A stretch of 64,000 nt of DNA from Ignavibacteriota bacterium (GTDB lineage: Bacteria; Bacteroidota; Ignavibacteria; Kapaibacteriales; UBA2268), in the NCBI GenBank assembly GCA_019637995.1, contig JAHBUQ010000002.1, positions 573,428 to 637,427 of the forward strand, given 5' to 3'. The notes under the pieces were generated by a model. The model searched no databases and was not told the origin of the DNA. It saw nothing but the letters and a program-made list of their open reading frames with translations. The translations under genes and the position numbers were made by a program. This document shows, piece after piece, positions 32,932-42,010 of the stretch (position 1 is the first letter of the stretch; each line of letters opens with the position of its first letter).

Positions 32932-34263
32932 ATGAGTGAAAATTTTCCTAAACTGTTGTTACCTGATATAACTGATTTGCATAAAATAGATGTCTATGTT
33001 GCAAATGGTGGCTACGAACAATATCGCAAAGCATGTCAAATGACTAAAGACGAAGTAATCAATGAAGTGAAAGCTTCCAAACTTCGTGGTCGTGGTGGCG
33101 CCTGCTTTCCAACGGGATTAAAATGGAGTTTCATGCCAAAAGGCAATGATAAACCGAAATATCTTGCTATTAACGGAGATGAATCCGAGCCGGGTTCATT
33201 TAAAGACAGACAGATTTTTGAATACAATCCCCATCAGTTGATTGAAGGCATACTTATTGCCGGATATGCTATGGGTATTAAAGCCGCTTATATTTACATC
33301 CGCGGTGAATACCATAAATGGGTAAATTGTATGCAGGATGCAGTTGACGAGGCATACTCTGCAGGTTATATCGGTGAGAAAATGAAAGAAAAATTCGGCT
33401 CTGATTATACAATTGATATTTATGTACACAAAGGTGCCGGTGCTTATATATGCGGTGAGGAAACTTCACTGATGAACTCACTCGAAGGCGACAGAGGTTA
33501 CCCGAGATTCAAACCGCCATTTCCTGCTCAAGTAGGATTATGGCAGATGCCTACAACCATCAATAATGTGGAAACTATTGCAACTGTCCCCGCTATATTC
33601 AGAATCGGTGCTGCAGAATATGCTAAAATCGGTGCTGAAGGTCATCCCGGAACTATACTTTTTGGTGTTAGCGGCCATGTTAACAAACCAGGAGTTTACG
33701 AACTGCCTACCGGCTTTCCGCTCAAGAAATTAATTTATGAAGTATGCGGGGGTGTGCCCGGCGATAAAAAAATCAAGGCAGTTATTCCGGGCGGCTCATC
33801 AATGCCTCCGCTCAGAGGTGACGAAATTGACGACATACTGATGGATGAAGAATCACTCAAGAAATTGGGCACTCATATCGGTACTGCCGGAGTAATGGTA
33901 ATGGATGAAGACACAGATATTGTTAAAATTACCCAGAGAATTGCACACTTCTATCATCACGAATCATGCGGGCAGTGTACTCCTTGCCGCGAAGGTTGTG
34001 GCTGGATGGAAAAAATCCTGAAACGTATCAGTAAGGGTGAAGGAACAAGACAAGACCTTGATTTACTTCTTTCTGTTTGCGATAATATCGAAGGCAATAC
34101 TATCTGCGCTCTTGGTGATGCAGCGGCTTGGCCCGTGAGAGGATTTATACTGAAATTCCGGGATGAATTTGAAGCAAGAGTTCAGGACAAACGTACTTTC
34201 AAAGCACTTAATGTAGTTCACGGAAAACGCGAAACAGCCGAAACACTGGTTTTTGAGAATTAG
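32932..34263 (+). CDS. nuoF: NADH-quinone oxidoreductase subunit F-like protein
   Basis: 443 residues. FMN/NADH domain: KASKLRGRGGACFPTGLKWSF, the NGDESEPGSFKDR loop and GAGAYICGEETSLMNSLEG. SLBB-like GVSGHVNKPGVYELP follows, then the 4Fe-4S ligands Cys346, Cys349, Cys352 (ESCGQCTPC) and Cys392. In complex I this subunit takes electrons from NADH. Unusually, no nuoE, nuoG or other complex I gene lies beside it; neighbours are unrelated. It may belong to a dispersed complex I or to another NADH-linked enzyme such as a hydrogenase or formate dehydrogenase. Confidence 0.9.
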   Translation: MSENFPKLLLPDITDLHKIDVYVANGGYEQYRKACQMTKDEVINEVKASKLRGRGGACFPTGLKWSFMPKGNDKPKYLAINGDESEPGSFKDRQIFEYNPHQLIEGILIAGYAMGIKAAYIYIRGEYHKWVNCMQDAVDEAYSAGYIGEKMKEKFGSDYTIDIYVHKGAGAYICGEETSLMNSLEGDRGYPRFKPPFPAQVGLWQMPTTINNVETIATVPAIFRIGAAEYAKIGAEGHPGTILFGVSGHVNKPGVYELPTGFPLKKLIYEVCGGVPGDKKIKAVIPGGSSMPPLRGDEIDDILMDEESLKKLGTHIGTAGVMVMDEDTDIVKITQRIAHFYHHESCGQCTPCREGCGWMEKILKRISKGEGTRQDLDLLLSVCDNIEGNTICALGDAAAWPVRGFILKFRDEFEARVQDKRTFKALNVVHGKRETAETLVFEN

Positions 34264-34280
34264 TATAAATATTTAAAAGT

Positions 34281-34301
34281 AACATTTCCGACAGAAATGT
34301 T
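34281..34301 (+). other. Small hairpin downstream of nuoF
   Basis: AACATTTC and GAAATGTT pair around a 5-nt loop, 18 nt after the nuoF stop. There is no clear T-run; the stronger terminator follows at 34327. Confidence 0.4.
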
Positions 34302-34326
34302 GTTATGATTATAATCGTAATAAAAT

Positions 34327-34361
34327 AGCCCTGCAAATTATATTATTGTCAGGGCTTTTTT
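34327..34361 (+). terminator. nuoF terminator
   Basis: AGCCCTG (34327-34333) pairs with CAGGGCT (34350-34356), followed by a run of T. Flanking CAA/TTG bases can extend the stem with a mismatch. It lies between convergent nuoF and the TPR gene. Confidence 0.75.
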
Positions 34362-34382
34362 CATTATATGTATTCTATGAAA

Positions 34383-35090
34383 TCAAATCACAGTTTCGCC
34401 AAAGTCATCCAGATGGGACAGCCCATTCCTTGCTTTGATGTCATCCGGGTCGAGCTCTAAAGCTTTACGGTATGCAGTTCTTGCATCAAATCTTCTGTCC
34501 AGACTTAAGTAAGCATCACCAAGAAGTGCATAGGCAGAAGGACTTTCAGGATTATCCGTTACAACCTTATTCAAGCTCGCTGCAGCTTCTTCATACAGAC
34601 CAAGTCTAAGGCATACAACACCAAGATGAAAAAAAGCAACCAGAAACTTTGGATTATTTCTTGTAACATGCTTGAAAAACCCATGGGCGTCGTTTAGGTG
34701 ACCACAGTGATAAGACAAAATCCCTGACCAGTAATAAGCCATAATGAATTCCTTGTCAAGTTCAATTACTTTTGCAAGAAATTTCAATCCTTTCTTGATA
34801 CTGCCTATTCTATAATATGCAAGACCTAATTCATAATATACTGTTGGGAATTCGGGTAAAAAACTTGTAGCAATTTCTAAATGCTTTACAGCATCATCCA
34901 TATTGCCCAAGCGGTAATATGCATTGCCAAGATGTTTATGTACAATGCCAAGTTCAGGGTTCCTCTCTAAAGCTTTATGGTAATGCTCAATTGCTGCACC
35001 ATACTGCCCGTTAGTTTCATGCTGATATGCTTCTAAAACATCAACATCATCAGAATCATATTTTACTTTCAGGTTATGGTTAGAAAGCAT
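34383..35090 (-). CDS. Cytoplasmic TPR protein
   Basis: 235 residues made of about five tetratricopeptide repeats (YGAAIEHYHKALERNPELGIV, LGNAYYRLGNMDDAVKHLEIA, LGVVCLRLGLYEEAAASL, RTAYRKALELDPDD). There is no signal peptide or membrane segment, so it is a soluble scaffold. Partners are unknown; it is not in an operon with its neighbours. Confidence 0.85.
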   Translation of the reverse strand: MLSNHNLKVKYDSDDVDVLEAYQHETNGQYGAAIEHYHKALERNPELGIVHKHLGNAYYRLGNMDDAVKHLEIATSFLPEFPTVYYELGLAYYRIGSIKKGLKFLAKVIELDKEFIMAYYWSGILSYHCGHLNDAHGFFKHVTRNNPKFLVAFFHLGVVCLRLGLYEEAAASLNKVVTDNPESPSAYALLGDAYLSLDRRFDARTAYRKALELDPDDIKARNGLSHLDDFGETVI

Positions 35091-35247
35091 ATTAACTCCA
35101 TTTATTATAAAAACGAATTTTCAGAATTAGGAAAAAATCAAAAAGCAAATATATAATTAATAAAATGAAAATACGAATTATTTTGTTGATTAGTATTAAG
35201 CAGATTAGTTTTTTTGAATTTAGCTAAAAATATTCAGTATTTATAAT

Positions 35248-35289
35248 AAAAAAACTGCTTCAAAATGCAAGTAATGAAGCAGTTTTTTT
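35248..35289 (-). terminator. Strong bidirectional-looking terminator
   Basis: A 15-bp stem (35248-35262 with 35275-35289, core ACTGCTTCA/TGAAGCAGT) flanked by A and T runs. It lies 20 bp after the stop of the DUF1573 gene on the minus strand. Confidence 0.9.
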
Positions 35290-35309
35290 AATATAATAAA
35301 TTATTGAAA

Positions 35310-36038
35310 TTAATTTTTGCCGGTTTGTGGTTCTATAATGTTACCCCAAATTGGTAATTCTATTGTTGGGGATTCCTTGCTGTCAGTTTGGATAGTCAAA
35401 GTAGACTGAAGTCTGCCGGTTTTCTTTGGCTTATATTTCATTTCAACAGTATAAGAAGCTTTAGGTTCGATAATTGTATTTCTTCTGATATTATGTTTAA
35501 GTTCGGTAGGGTCAATATCTTTAGAAGCCATTCTTAGTGAAAAATTTATAATTTTGATTGGTTTATCCGTATTGTTCGTAATAACTGAGCGCGTTGATGA
35601 TTCCTCATCTACGATCAATCTGTTGAAGCCCAGATATTTTGGTGCAGTACCAACATGTACTACAACATTACATTTTAAAAGTAAATTCTGCTCAGGTTTT
35701 TCAGGGTCATTTGAAGATATTCTTACTGATTTAACAGTATTACCCTGATAACCGGAAATATTAAGATTTACTCTTAAAGTAGCGAATTTCCCCGGAGCAA
35801 TAATGTCGGTATCAAGCGAATCGGTAGTACATCCGCAACCCGGCTTAACCCTTTTGATTTCCAGAGTCTTGTCGCCTTTGTTATGTAATTTGATATCACC
35901 TTTTAAAACGCCTTGCTCAGGCTTGACGTTTCCCCAGTCATGAACTGAGTTGTTTTCGATGAATAGTTTTGGCTGTGCAGAAAGTGATATAAAAGCAGCC
36001 ATTAATGCAACTATTGATAACTTAAGTATATTTAACAT
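35310..36038 (-). CDS. Exported DUF1573-domain protein
   Basis: 242 residues. Signal peptide (LKLSIVALMAAFISLSAQ), then the DUF1573 signature VHDWGNVKPEQGVLKGDIKL...IKRVKPGCGCTTDS, followed by ISSNDPEKPEQNLLLKCNV. A second Ig-like module fills the C-terminal half. DUF1573 is common in exported Bacteroidota proteins; the role is unknown. AGGAG lies before the ATG. Monocistronic with its own terminator. Confidence 0.85.
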   Translation of the reverse strand: MLNILKLSIVALMAAFISLSAQPKLFIENNSVHDWGNVKPEQGVLKGDIKLHNKGDKTLEIKRVKPGCGCTTDSLDTDIIAPGKFATLRVNLNISGYQGNTVKSVRISSNDPEKPEQNLLLKCNVVVHVGTAPKYLGFNRLIVDEESSTRSVITNNTDKPIKIINFSLRMASKDIDPTELKHNIRRNTIIEPKASYTVEMKYKPKKTGRLQSTLTIQTDSKESPTIELPIWGNIIEPQTGKN

Positions 36039-36208
36039 GAATATAACTCCTGAATAAATATAAAATCAATTTGTTTAAAAACATAGTTAATATGTAATAA
36101 GACTGATAAAAGTAGATTTTGTTTCATTATGATTAAATAAATATCCATCTAAATAGTTAATTATGATTATATGAAAATGATTTTTAGAAATTTAATCGGA
36201 GATAAGTA

Positions 36209-37360
36209 ATGATTTCTTTTGAACTGAGTGAAATACAAGAACAAATTCAGGATGCAGCAAGAAAATTTGCAAGAGAAGAAATAGCTCCAGGAGTTATTCA
36301 GCGGGATATTTCTACAGAATTTCCACGCGATATTCTAATGAAAATGGGCGAACTCGGATTTCTTGGTATGATGGTATCGCCTGATTGGGGTGGAAGTGGA
36401 CTTGACGCTGTGAGTTATGTGCTGGCACTTGAAGAGTTTGCCAAAGTTGATGCAAGTATAGCAATCGCTACTTCCGTTCAAAATTCGCTTGTATGTTGGA
36501 TTTTGGAAAATTACGGAAATCATTATCTTAAAGAAACATATCTCAAGCCGCTTGCTGAAGGAAAATATCTTGGTGCATACTGTCTGAGTGAACCTGAAGC
36601 CGGTTCAGATGCACGCGACCAACATACACTTGCAGAATACAGCGATGGATACTGGACTATTAACGGTACAAAAAACTGGATTTCAACTGCGAAAAATGCT
36701 GATGTTCATATTGTTTTTGCTCAATCGAATCCTGAACTAAAGCACAAAGGTATAGTTTGCTTCGCTATTCCAAAGGATGCTCCCGGTCTGGAACCGGGTC
36801 TGAAAGAAGACAAAATGGGTATGCGATCAAGCGAAACTTGCTCAATTGGACTGACTAATGTAAAAGTAAGTAATGACAACCTGATTGGTTCTGTAGGCGA
36901 GGGCTTTTATATAGCTATGCGAGGGCTTAACGGCGGACGAATTGGTATAGCTTCTCAATCTGTCGGAATTGCTCAGGGGGCATTTGAACTTGCTGTAAAA
37001 TATTCTCTGGAACGCAAAACAATGGGCAAGCCGATTGCTGAGCATCAGCTTATTCAGGCAAAACTTGCTCAGATGGCGATGAAAATTGATGCCGCAAGAC
37101 TACTCACTCTCAAAGCAGCATGGCTCAAAGATAATGGCAAAGACCATATACAGGAAGCATCACAGGCAAAGCTTTTTGCTTCTACTATTGCAAACGAAGT
37201 TACAAGAGAAGCTGTGCAGATTCATGGTGGTTACGGCTATGTCAGAGAGTATCAGGTTGAGAGAATGATGCGTGATGCAAAAGTTACAGAGATTTACGAA
37301 GGAACATCTGAAATTCAGCAATTAGTAATTGCGCGTGAAATTCTTAAGAAACATTCCTGA
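36209..37360 (+). CDS. Acyl-CoA dehydrogenase
   Basis: 383 residues, the usual length. FAD and substrate motifs: YCLSEPEAGSDA, WISTAKNADVHIVFA, MGMRSSETCSI, RGLNGGRIGIASQSVGIA and the C-terminal HGGYGYVREYQVERMMRDAKVTEIYEGTSEIQQLVIAR, whose Glu in YEG is the catalytic base. It closely resembles short-chain (butyryl-type) enzymes of beta-oxidation; chain specificity cannot be read here. GGAG lies 8 nt before the ATG. nadD follows after 14 bp. Confidence 0.93.
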   Translation: MISFELSEIQEQIQDAARKFAREEIAPGVIQRDISTEFPRDILMKMGELGFLGMMVSPDWGGSGLDAVSYVLALEEFAKVDASIAIATSVQNSLVCWILENYGNHYLKETYLKPLAEGKYLGAYCLSEPEAGSDARDQHTLAEYSDGYWTINGTKNWISTAKNADVHIVFAQSNPELKHKGIVCFAIPKDAPGLEPGLKEDKMGMRSSETCSIGLTNVKVSNDNLIGSVGEGFYIAMRGLNGGRIGIASQSVGIAQGAFELAVKYSLERKTMGKPIAEHQLIQAKLAQMAMKIDAARLLTLKAAWLKDNGKDHIQEASQAKLFASTIANEVTREAVQIHGGYGYVREYQVERMMRDAKVTEIYEGTSEIQQLVIAREILKKHS

Positions 37361-37374
37361 TAATTGGATAATAA

Positions 37375-37974
37375 ATGAAAATTGGAATATACGGCGGCTC
37401 ATTCAATCCGGTTCATAATGCACATATTGACTTGGCAGGGCACTTTCGGGATATTTTAAATCTTGATGCGGTATATTTAGTTCCGGCATATAAATCACCT
37501 TTTAAAGAAAGAGGTGATTTTATGTTCAGTGACAGCCAGAGAATTCAGATGCTGAATCTCGTCGCCACCAATTTGGATAAAATCTTTGTTGACGATTATG
37601 AAATTACGAAAGGCGATACATCATTTACCATTGATACTATAAATTATTTTGTTGATAAATTTGGGCATAGATCTGAACTCTGTTTGCTGATTGGGTCTGA
37701 CCAATGGGTTAGTTTTCATAAATGGAAAGACTGGAAACTCATTCTGGATAAGGTAAAACTATGTATCGCAGGTCGTGATATTGAAAATAATTCTATCAAT
37801 GATGTATTAACGGAGTACTTATTCTATAATTCAGAAAAGGTAATTTTTTTGGATACTCCGCTTTTGGATATATCATCTGAAAATATAAGAAAACTCCTTA
37901 ATCAGAACCAAGATGTAAAAGATTTAGTACCTCAAAGCATTTATAAGTATTTGAATGATTTAATCAAGAGATAA
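37375..37974 (+). CDS. nadD: Nicotinate-nucleotide adenylyltransferase
   Basis: 199 residues. Nucleotidyltransferase motif GGSFNPVHNAHIDLA at the start (GxxHxxH site), VPAYKSPFKE, IGSDQWVSFHKWKDW, and the ISSENIRK form of the ISSTxIR signature near the end. It converts nicotinate mononucleotide to deamido-NAD, the substrate of the NadE encoded at 15795-17717. It is 14 bp after the acyl-CoA dehydrogenase gene and probably co-transcribed with it. Confidence 0.93.
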   Translation: MKIGIYGGSFNPVHNAHIDLAGHFRDILNLDAVYLVPAYKSPFKERGDFMFSDSQRIQMLNLVATNLDKIFVDDYEITKGDTSFTIDTINYFVDKFGHRSELCLLIGSDQWVSFHKWKDWKLILDKVKLCIAGRDIENNSINDVLTEYLFYNSEKVIFLDTPLLDISSENIRKLLNQNQDVKDLVPQSIYKYLNDLIKR

Positions 37975-38142
37975 TTCCTTGGAAGAAAAATTCATTTTTG
38001 ATTGTTTTTGCGCTCAATTTCTACAACATTTTAAATTTATATAAAAAAATATCAACCTTAATCTCGTGAAATAAAAAAAAATTACTCTCTATTTAATAAA
38101 TTTTGAGTACTTTGCAAAGATATTAAAAATTATTTTGAAATT

Positions 38143-40005
38143 ATGAAAATTGTATTAAGTTTATTTATTATTATTTGCATTAATGCAGTATCTCTCTATT
38201 CCAATCAGTTCGTGGACTATAAAGAGAAATTTGATGATTTATTAAATAATAATCCGGATTCCCTTATTTTTGAAGCCGATTTACTTAAAAAAATTGAAAA
38301 CGAAAAAGAATCTCCCGGGCTTTTTGCTCTTGCAGAACTCTATACCGGTTTTTTTTATGGCAGGAAAAGACTGTCTGAGAAAGCAATTCAACAATATTTT
38401 AAAGCTGAACAATATTTCCTAAAAGCAGGGAACAATGAATATTTAGGTATCGTTTACCGTAGCATAGGAGCGGCTTACAGGCACATGAAAGATTTTGATA
38501 AATCAAGTCATTATTTTGCTAAAGCACTCGAGTTTATTCCTGATACCAATGTTAGAGAAAAATCGAAAGTGATGAATCATTATGGTGATATTTTAAGAGA
38601 TATGGGTAGAATTGATAGCGCATTTCATTATTATCACCTAAGCCTTTCTATTGCAGACAAACTTGATACAGCAGTAATGGCAAATAATTTCAATAATTTA
38701 GGCGATTTATTCATGCTAAGAAATAATTATGATTCAAGCGCCTATTATTTTAATAAATCTCTGGAGTGGCTATTGCCTACAGGAGAAATTTCTGAGGCTG
38801 CCGAAAATTACACATCCCTTGCTGACCTTAATCTTAAGCACGGAAAGTCAAAAGAAGCAATCAGCTACATAACCAAATCAATTGAAATGCTTGATGGCAG
38901 ACACTCTGATTATGAGTTGTATAATGCTTATGAAGCAGCTGTAAATATTTACAAAGAGCTGAATAAGAAAGATTCGCTTATAAAATATTTATTCAATTTG
39001 TATGAACTTGAGAAAATAACCGGAAAATTAAGGTATCAGCAAAATATCTCAGCAATAGAAGTCGAGCGTTCACTTCAAGCGAAAGAGAATGAATTTAATT
39101 TACTAAAAAAAGAGAGTATTTTTAATCAGCTGATTAACTATCTCCTTATAATAATTGTGGTACTTGTAATTATTGCGGGTATTCTTTTATGGTTTCAGAT
39201 TAAGAATAAAATGAAAGAAAATCTGGTTCTAATTAAGCAAAAGGAAGAAATAAGTCAGGCTAAGAGTGAGCTGGAAGCTGCTTATAAAGATATACAACAG
39301 CTTAATGCCACAAAGGATAAATTTTTCTCTATTATTGCACATGATTTAAGAAATCCTCTTGGAAGTTTTCGTGATATAACAAAAACACTCTTTGATTTAC
39401 ATGATGAATTTTCTGCTGAAGAGCGAGTTAATTTTTTGAGATTGATGAATGAGTCTGCTGATAAAGTATATAATCTCCTTGAAAATTTATTGGAGTGGTC
39501 AAGAACTCAAAAAGGAAAAATTGATTTCAACCCGGAACCATTTGATTTTCATTCAATTGTTTCATTCAATATAAATCTTTTGAATCCTGCAGCTGAGAAT
39601 AAAAATATAAAGATAATCAATAATACTATTGAAAATTCAATCATATTTGCTGATCCGAATTTAATTAATGCTATAGTTCGTAATCTTGTTTCAAATGCAG
39701 TTAAATTTACTGATATTAATGGCGAAGTAAAGATTTATTATGAAGTTAAAGATAAAAAAGCACTTATTTCAGTCGAAGACAATGGAATAGGAATGTCACC
39801 TGGAGATATTGAAAAAATCTTTAGAATAGATATCAGTACTACCACTATTGGCACTTCTAATGAGAAAGGTTCAGGGCTTGGATTGATTTTGTGCAAAGAA
39901 TTTGTTGAAATGCACGGCGGAGAGATTGGTGTGGTCAGTACGATTGGTAAAGGTAGTAAATTCTGGTTCACAATTCCGATTGAGTCTTTTCCTGATCAAA
40001 CTTGA
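38143..40005 (+). CDS. TPR-containing sensor histidine kinase
   Basis: 620 residues. Signal peptide (IVLSLFIIICINAVSLYS), a periplasmic region of about six TPRs (residues ~55-300), one membrane segment (LINYLLIIIVVLVIIAGILLWF), a short coiled coil, HisKA with phospho-acceptor His400 (IIAHDLRNPLG), and an ATPase domain with NLVSNAVKFT (N box), VEDNGIGM (G1) and GSGLGL (G2). A Bacteroidota-style hybrid-free kinase; no response regulator is adjacent, so its partner is elsewhere. The signal sensed by the TPRs is unknown. Confidence 0.92.
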   Translation: MKIVLSLFIIICINAVSLYSNQFVDYKEKFDDLLNNNPDSLIFEADLLKKIENEKESPGLFALAELYTGFFYGRKRLSEKAIQQYFKAEQYFLKAGNNEYLGIVYRSIGAAYRHMKDFDKSSHYFAKALEFIPDTNVREKSKVMNHYGDILRDMGRIDSAFHYYHLSLSIADKLDTAVMANNFNNLGDLFMLRNNYDSSAYYFNKSLEWLLPTGEISEAAENYTSLADLNLKHGKSKEAISYITKSIEMLDGRHSDYELYNAYEAAVNIYKELNKKDSLIKYLFNLYELEKITGKLRYQQNISAIEVERSLQAKENEFNLLKKESIFNQLINYLLIIIVVLVIIAGILLWFQIKNKMKENLVLIKQKEEISQAKSELEAAYKDIQQLNATKDKFFSIIAHDLRNPLGSFRDITKTLFDLHDEFSAEERVNFLRLMNESADKVYNLLENLLEWSRTQKGKIDFNPEPFDFHSIVSFNINLLNPAAENKNIKIINNTIENSIIFADPNLINAIVRNLVSNAVKFTDINGEVKIYYEVKDKKALISVEDNGIGMSPGDIEKIFRIDISTTTIGTSNEKGSGLGLILCKEFVEMHGGEIGVVSTIGKGSKFWFTIPIESFPDQT

Positions 40006-40281
40006 CAGTAATTCGAGAAAAATGATGTCCAAATACCAAATCTAACTAAAATATGTAAATCAGGTTCTGCAGCTATTTCAAATTTTGGTTGAAGACAATT
40101 CAAAATATAAGTAAACTATATAATATCTTACGATATAATATACTTGACTACCGGCATTATTATTCAAAATCAAATTATATTTCTCCTACTTATATTTAAA
40201 TCCATAAAGATACTCCAATAATTCTGTTTAATTTGCGTATATTATTGCAATATAAATGTTTTATTAAAATAAGTCTCAGGA

Positions 40282-41970
40282 ATGACAATAATTAAATCCC
40301 CGCTGATAATACTCATTTTATTTATTTATGCGGTAAATGCTTTTTCAAATGATTCCGAAACGCTTTTCCGAGCGATGGATAAAGAGCTTAAACGCACAAT
40401 GGATGTGCTTTCCAAAGAGGAAAAACCGCCATATTTCATATCCCTCAATGTTACTGATGTTGAAACAGTCAGCATTTCGTCAAGATTCGGCAAGTTGATA
40501 AATTCAAGCGATAATGATTCACGAATTTTGGATATTGATTTAAGAGTTGGTGATTATGAGTTCGATAATACTCATATAATTCGCGGTAATCCATTCAATT
40601 TTGGTGGTGGCGCAGGCACAATTCTTCTTCCACTCGAGGATGATGAGTCAACAATCCGAAATGCTGTTTGGTTTGCTATTGACAAGAAATACCGTTCAGC
40701 AATCGAAAGACTCGACAAAGCAATCACTAATCAGGCAGTTAAAGTGAAAGAAGATGACGAGTCGGCAGACTTTTCCCGCGAAAAGCCTGTAAAGTATAAG
40801 GGTGAATTAAGTAAAATAGCAATCAACAAATCAAAGTGGGAAGAATATACTCGATCAATTTCGGCTGAGTTTAATAAATACCCATGGATATTAAGCAGTT
40901 CTGTTTCATTCACTGGTGAGAATAAAGCCAAATATTTTATCTCAACTGAAGGAAGTAAATTGGAATGGTACGAAACGGCTTGCCGTTTGTTCGTCAGTGC
41001 ATCAACAAAATCCGATGACGGAATGAGCCTGCCTCTTTACAAAAGTTACTTTTCGTTTACTCCCGATGGGCTCCCTTCAGCAGAAACAGTAATGAAAGAT
41101 ATTGAGCGAATGGTAGAATTACTTTCTGCATTAAGATTTGCTCCGCTTGCTGAGACATTTTCGGGTCCGGCAATATTATCAGGCGAAGCATCCGGCGTAT
41201 TTTTCCATGAAATTTTTGGTCATCGTGTGGAAGGTCACCGCGAAAAAGACCCAAATTCCAGCCAGACATTTAAAAAATCAATTGACAAGAAAATTTTACC
41301 GGAATTTATAGATGTTGTTTTTGACCCAACTATGAATAATCTTCGTGGTACAGAGCTTTCAGGTTATTACAAATATGATGATGAAGGTATGCCCGGCAAG
41401 CGTGTAGTTACAGTTGAGGAAGGTATTTTCAAGAATTTTCTTATGAGTCGCTCACCTATAGAGGGCTTCAATAATTCCAACGGTCATGGCAGGCGTCAGG
41501 CCGGATATTCGGCTGTATCGCGGCAGTCCAATTTAATAGTTGAATCTAAGGAAGCTGTTTCAAACAAACAGCTTAAAGATATGCTAAAAGCAGAAATAAA
41601 AAAACAAAACAAGGATTATGGGCTATATTTCGAGGAAGTTTCCGGTGGTTTTACTTTTACATCCCGGACAATTCCAAATGCTTTTAATGTAACTCCGCTG
41701 GTTGTTTATAAAGTCTTCCCCGATGACCGTCCTGACGAGCTGGTTCGTGGTGTTGATTTAATCGGTACCCCACTTATGACATTCGCAAATATAGTTGCTG
41801 CAGCTGATGATATGGGAATTTTTAACGGAATCTGCGGAGCTGAATCCGGTGGAGTACCTGTATCGGCTTGCTCACCGAGCCTGCTTGTATCAACTATTGA
41901 GGTTCAGAAAAAGCAGAAATCTCAGGCGAAACCACCGATATTATCATCTCCGGTTGCTTCAGGACAATAA
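40282..41970 (+). CDS. Exported TldD/PmbA-family metallopeptidase
   Basis: 562 residues. A signal-peptide-like start (SPLIILILFIYAVNAFS) precedes a TldD/PmbA fold. The zinc motif HEIFGH (309-314) followed by RVEGHR is intact, as in TldD proteases; FNGICGAESG occurs near the end. E. coli TldD/TldE act together in the cytoplasm; here both members of the pair appear exported. The next gene, 40 bp downstream, is a paralog lacking the zinc site, mirroring the active/inactive TldD-TldE pair. Confidence 0.88.
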   Translation: MTIIKSPLIILILFIYAVNAFSNDSETLFRAMDKELKRTMDVLSKEEKPPYFISLNVTDVETVSISSRFGKLINSSDNDSRILDIDLRVGDYEFDNTHIIRGNPFNFGGGAGTILLPLEDDESTIRNAVWFAIDKKYRSAIERLDKAITNQAVKVKEDDESADFSREKPVKYKGELSKIAINKSKWEEYTRSISAEFNKYPWILSSSVSFTGENKAKYFISTEGSKLEWYETACRLFVSASTKSDDGMSLPLYKSYFSFTPDGLPSAETVMKDIERMVELLSALRFAPLAETFSGPAILSGEASGVFFHEIFGHRVEGHREKDPNSSQTFKKSIDKKILPEFIDVVFDPTMNNLRGTELSGYYKYDDEGMPGKRVVTVEEGIFKNFLMSRSPIEGFNNSNGHGRRQAGYSAVSRQSNLIVESKEAVSNKQLKDMLKAEIKKQNKDYGLYFEEVSGGFTFTSRTIPNAFNVTPLVVYKVFPDDRPDELVRGVDLIGTPLMTFANIVAAADDMGIFNGICGAESGGVPVSACSPSLLVSTIEVQKKQKSQAKPPILSSPVASGQ

Positions 41971-42010
41971 TCTTAATTTATATTAATAAATAACAAGGCA
42001 ATTAAAATAA

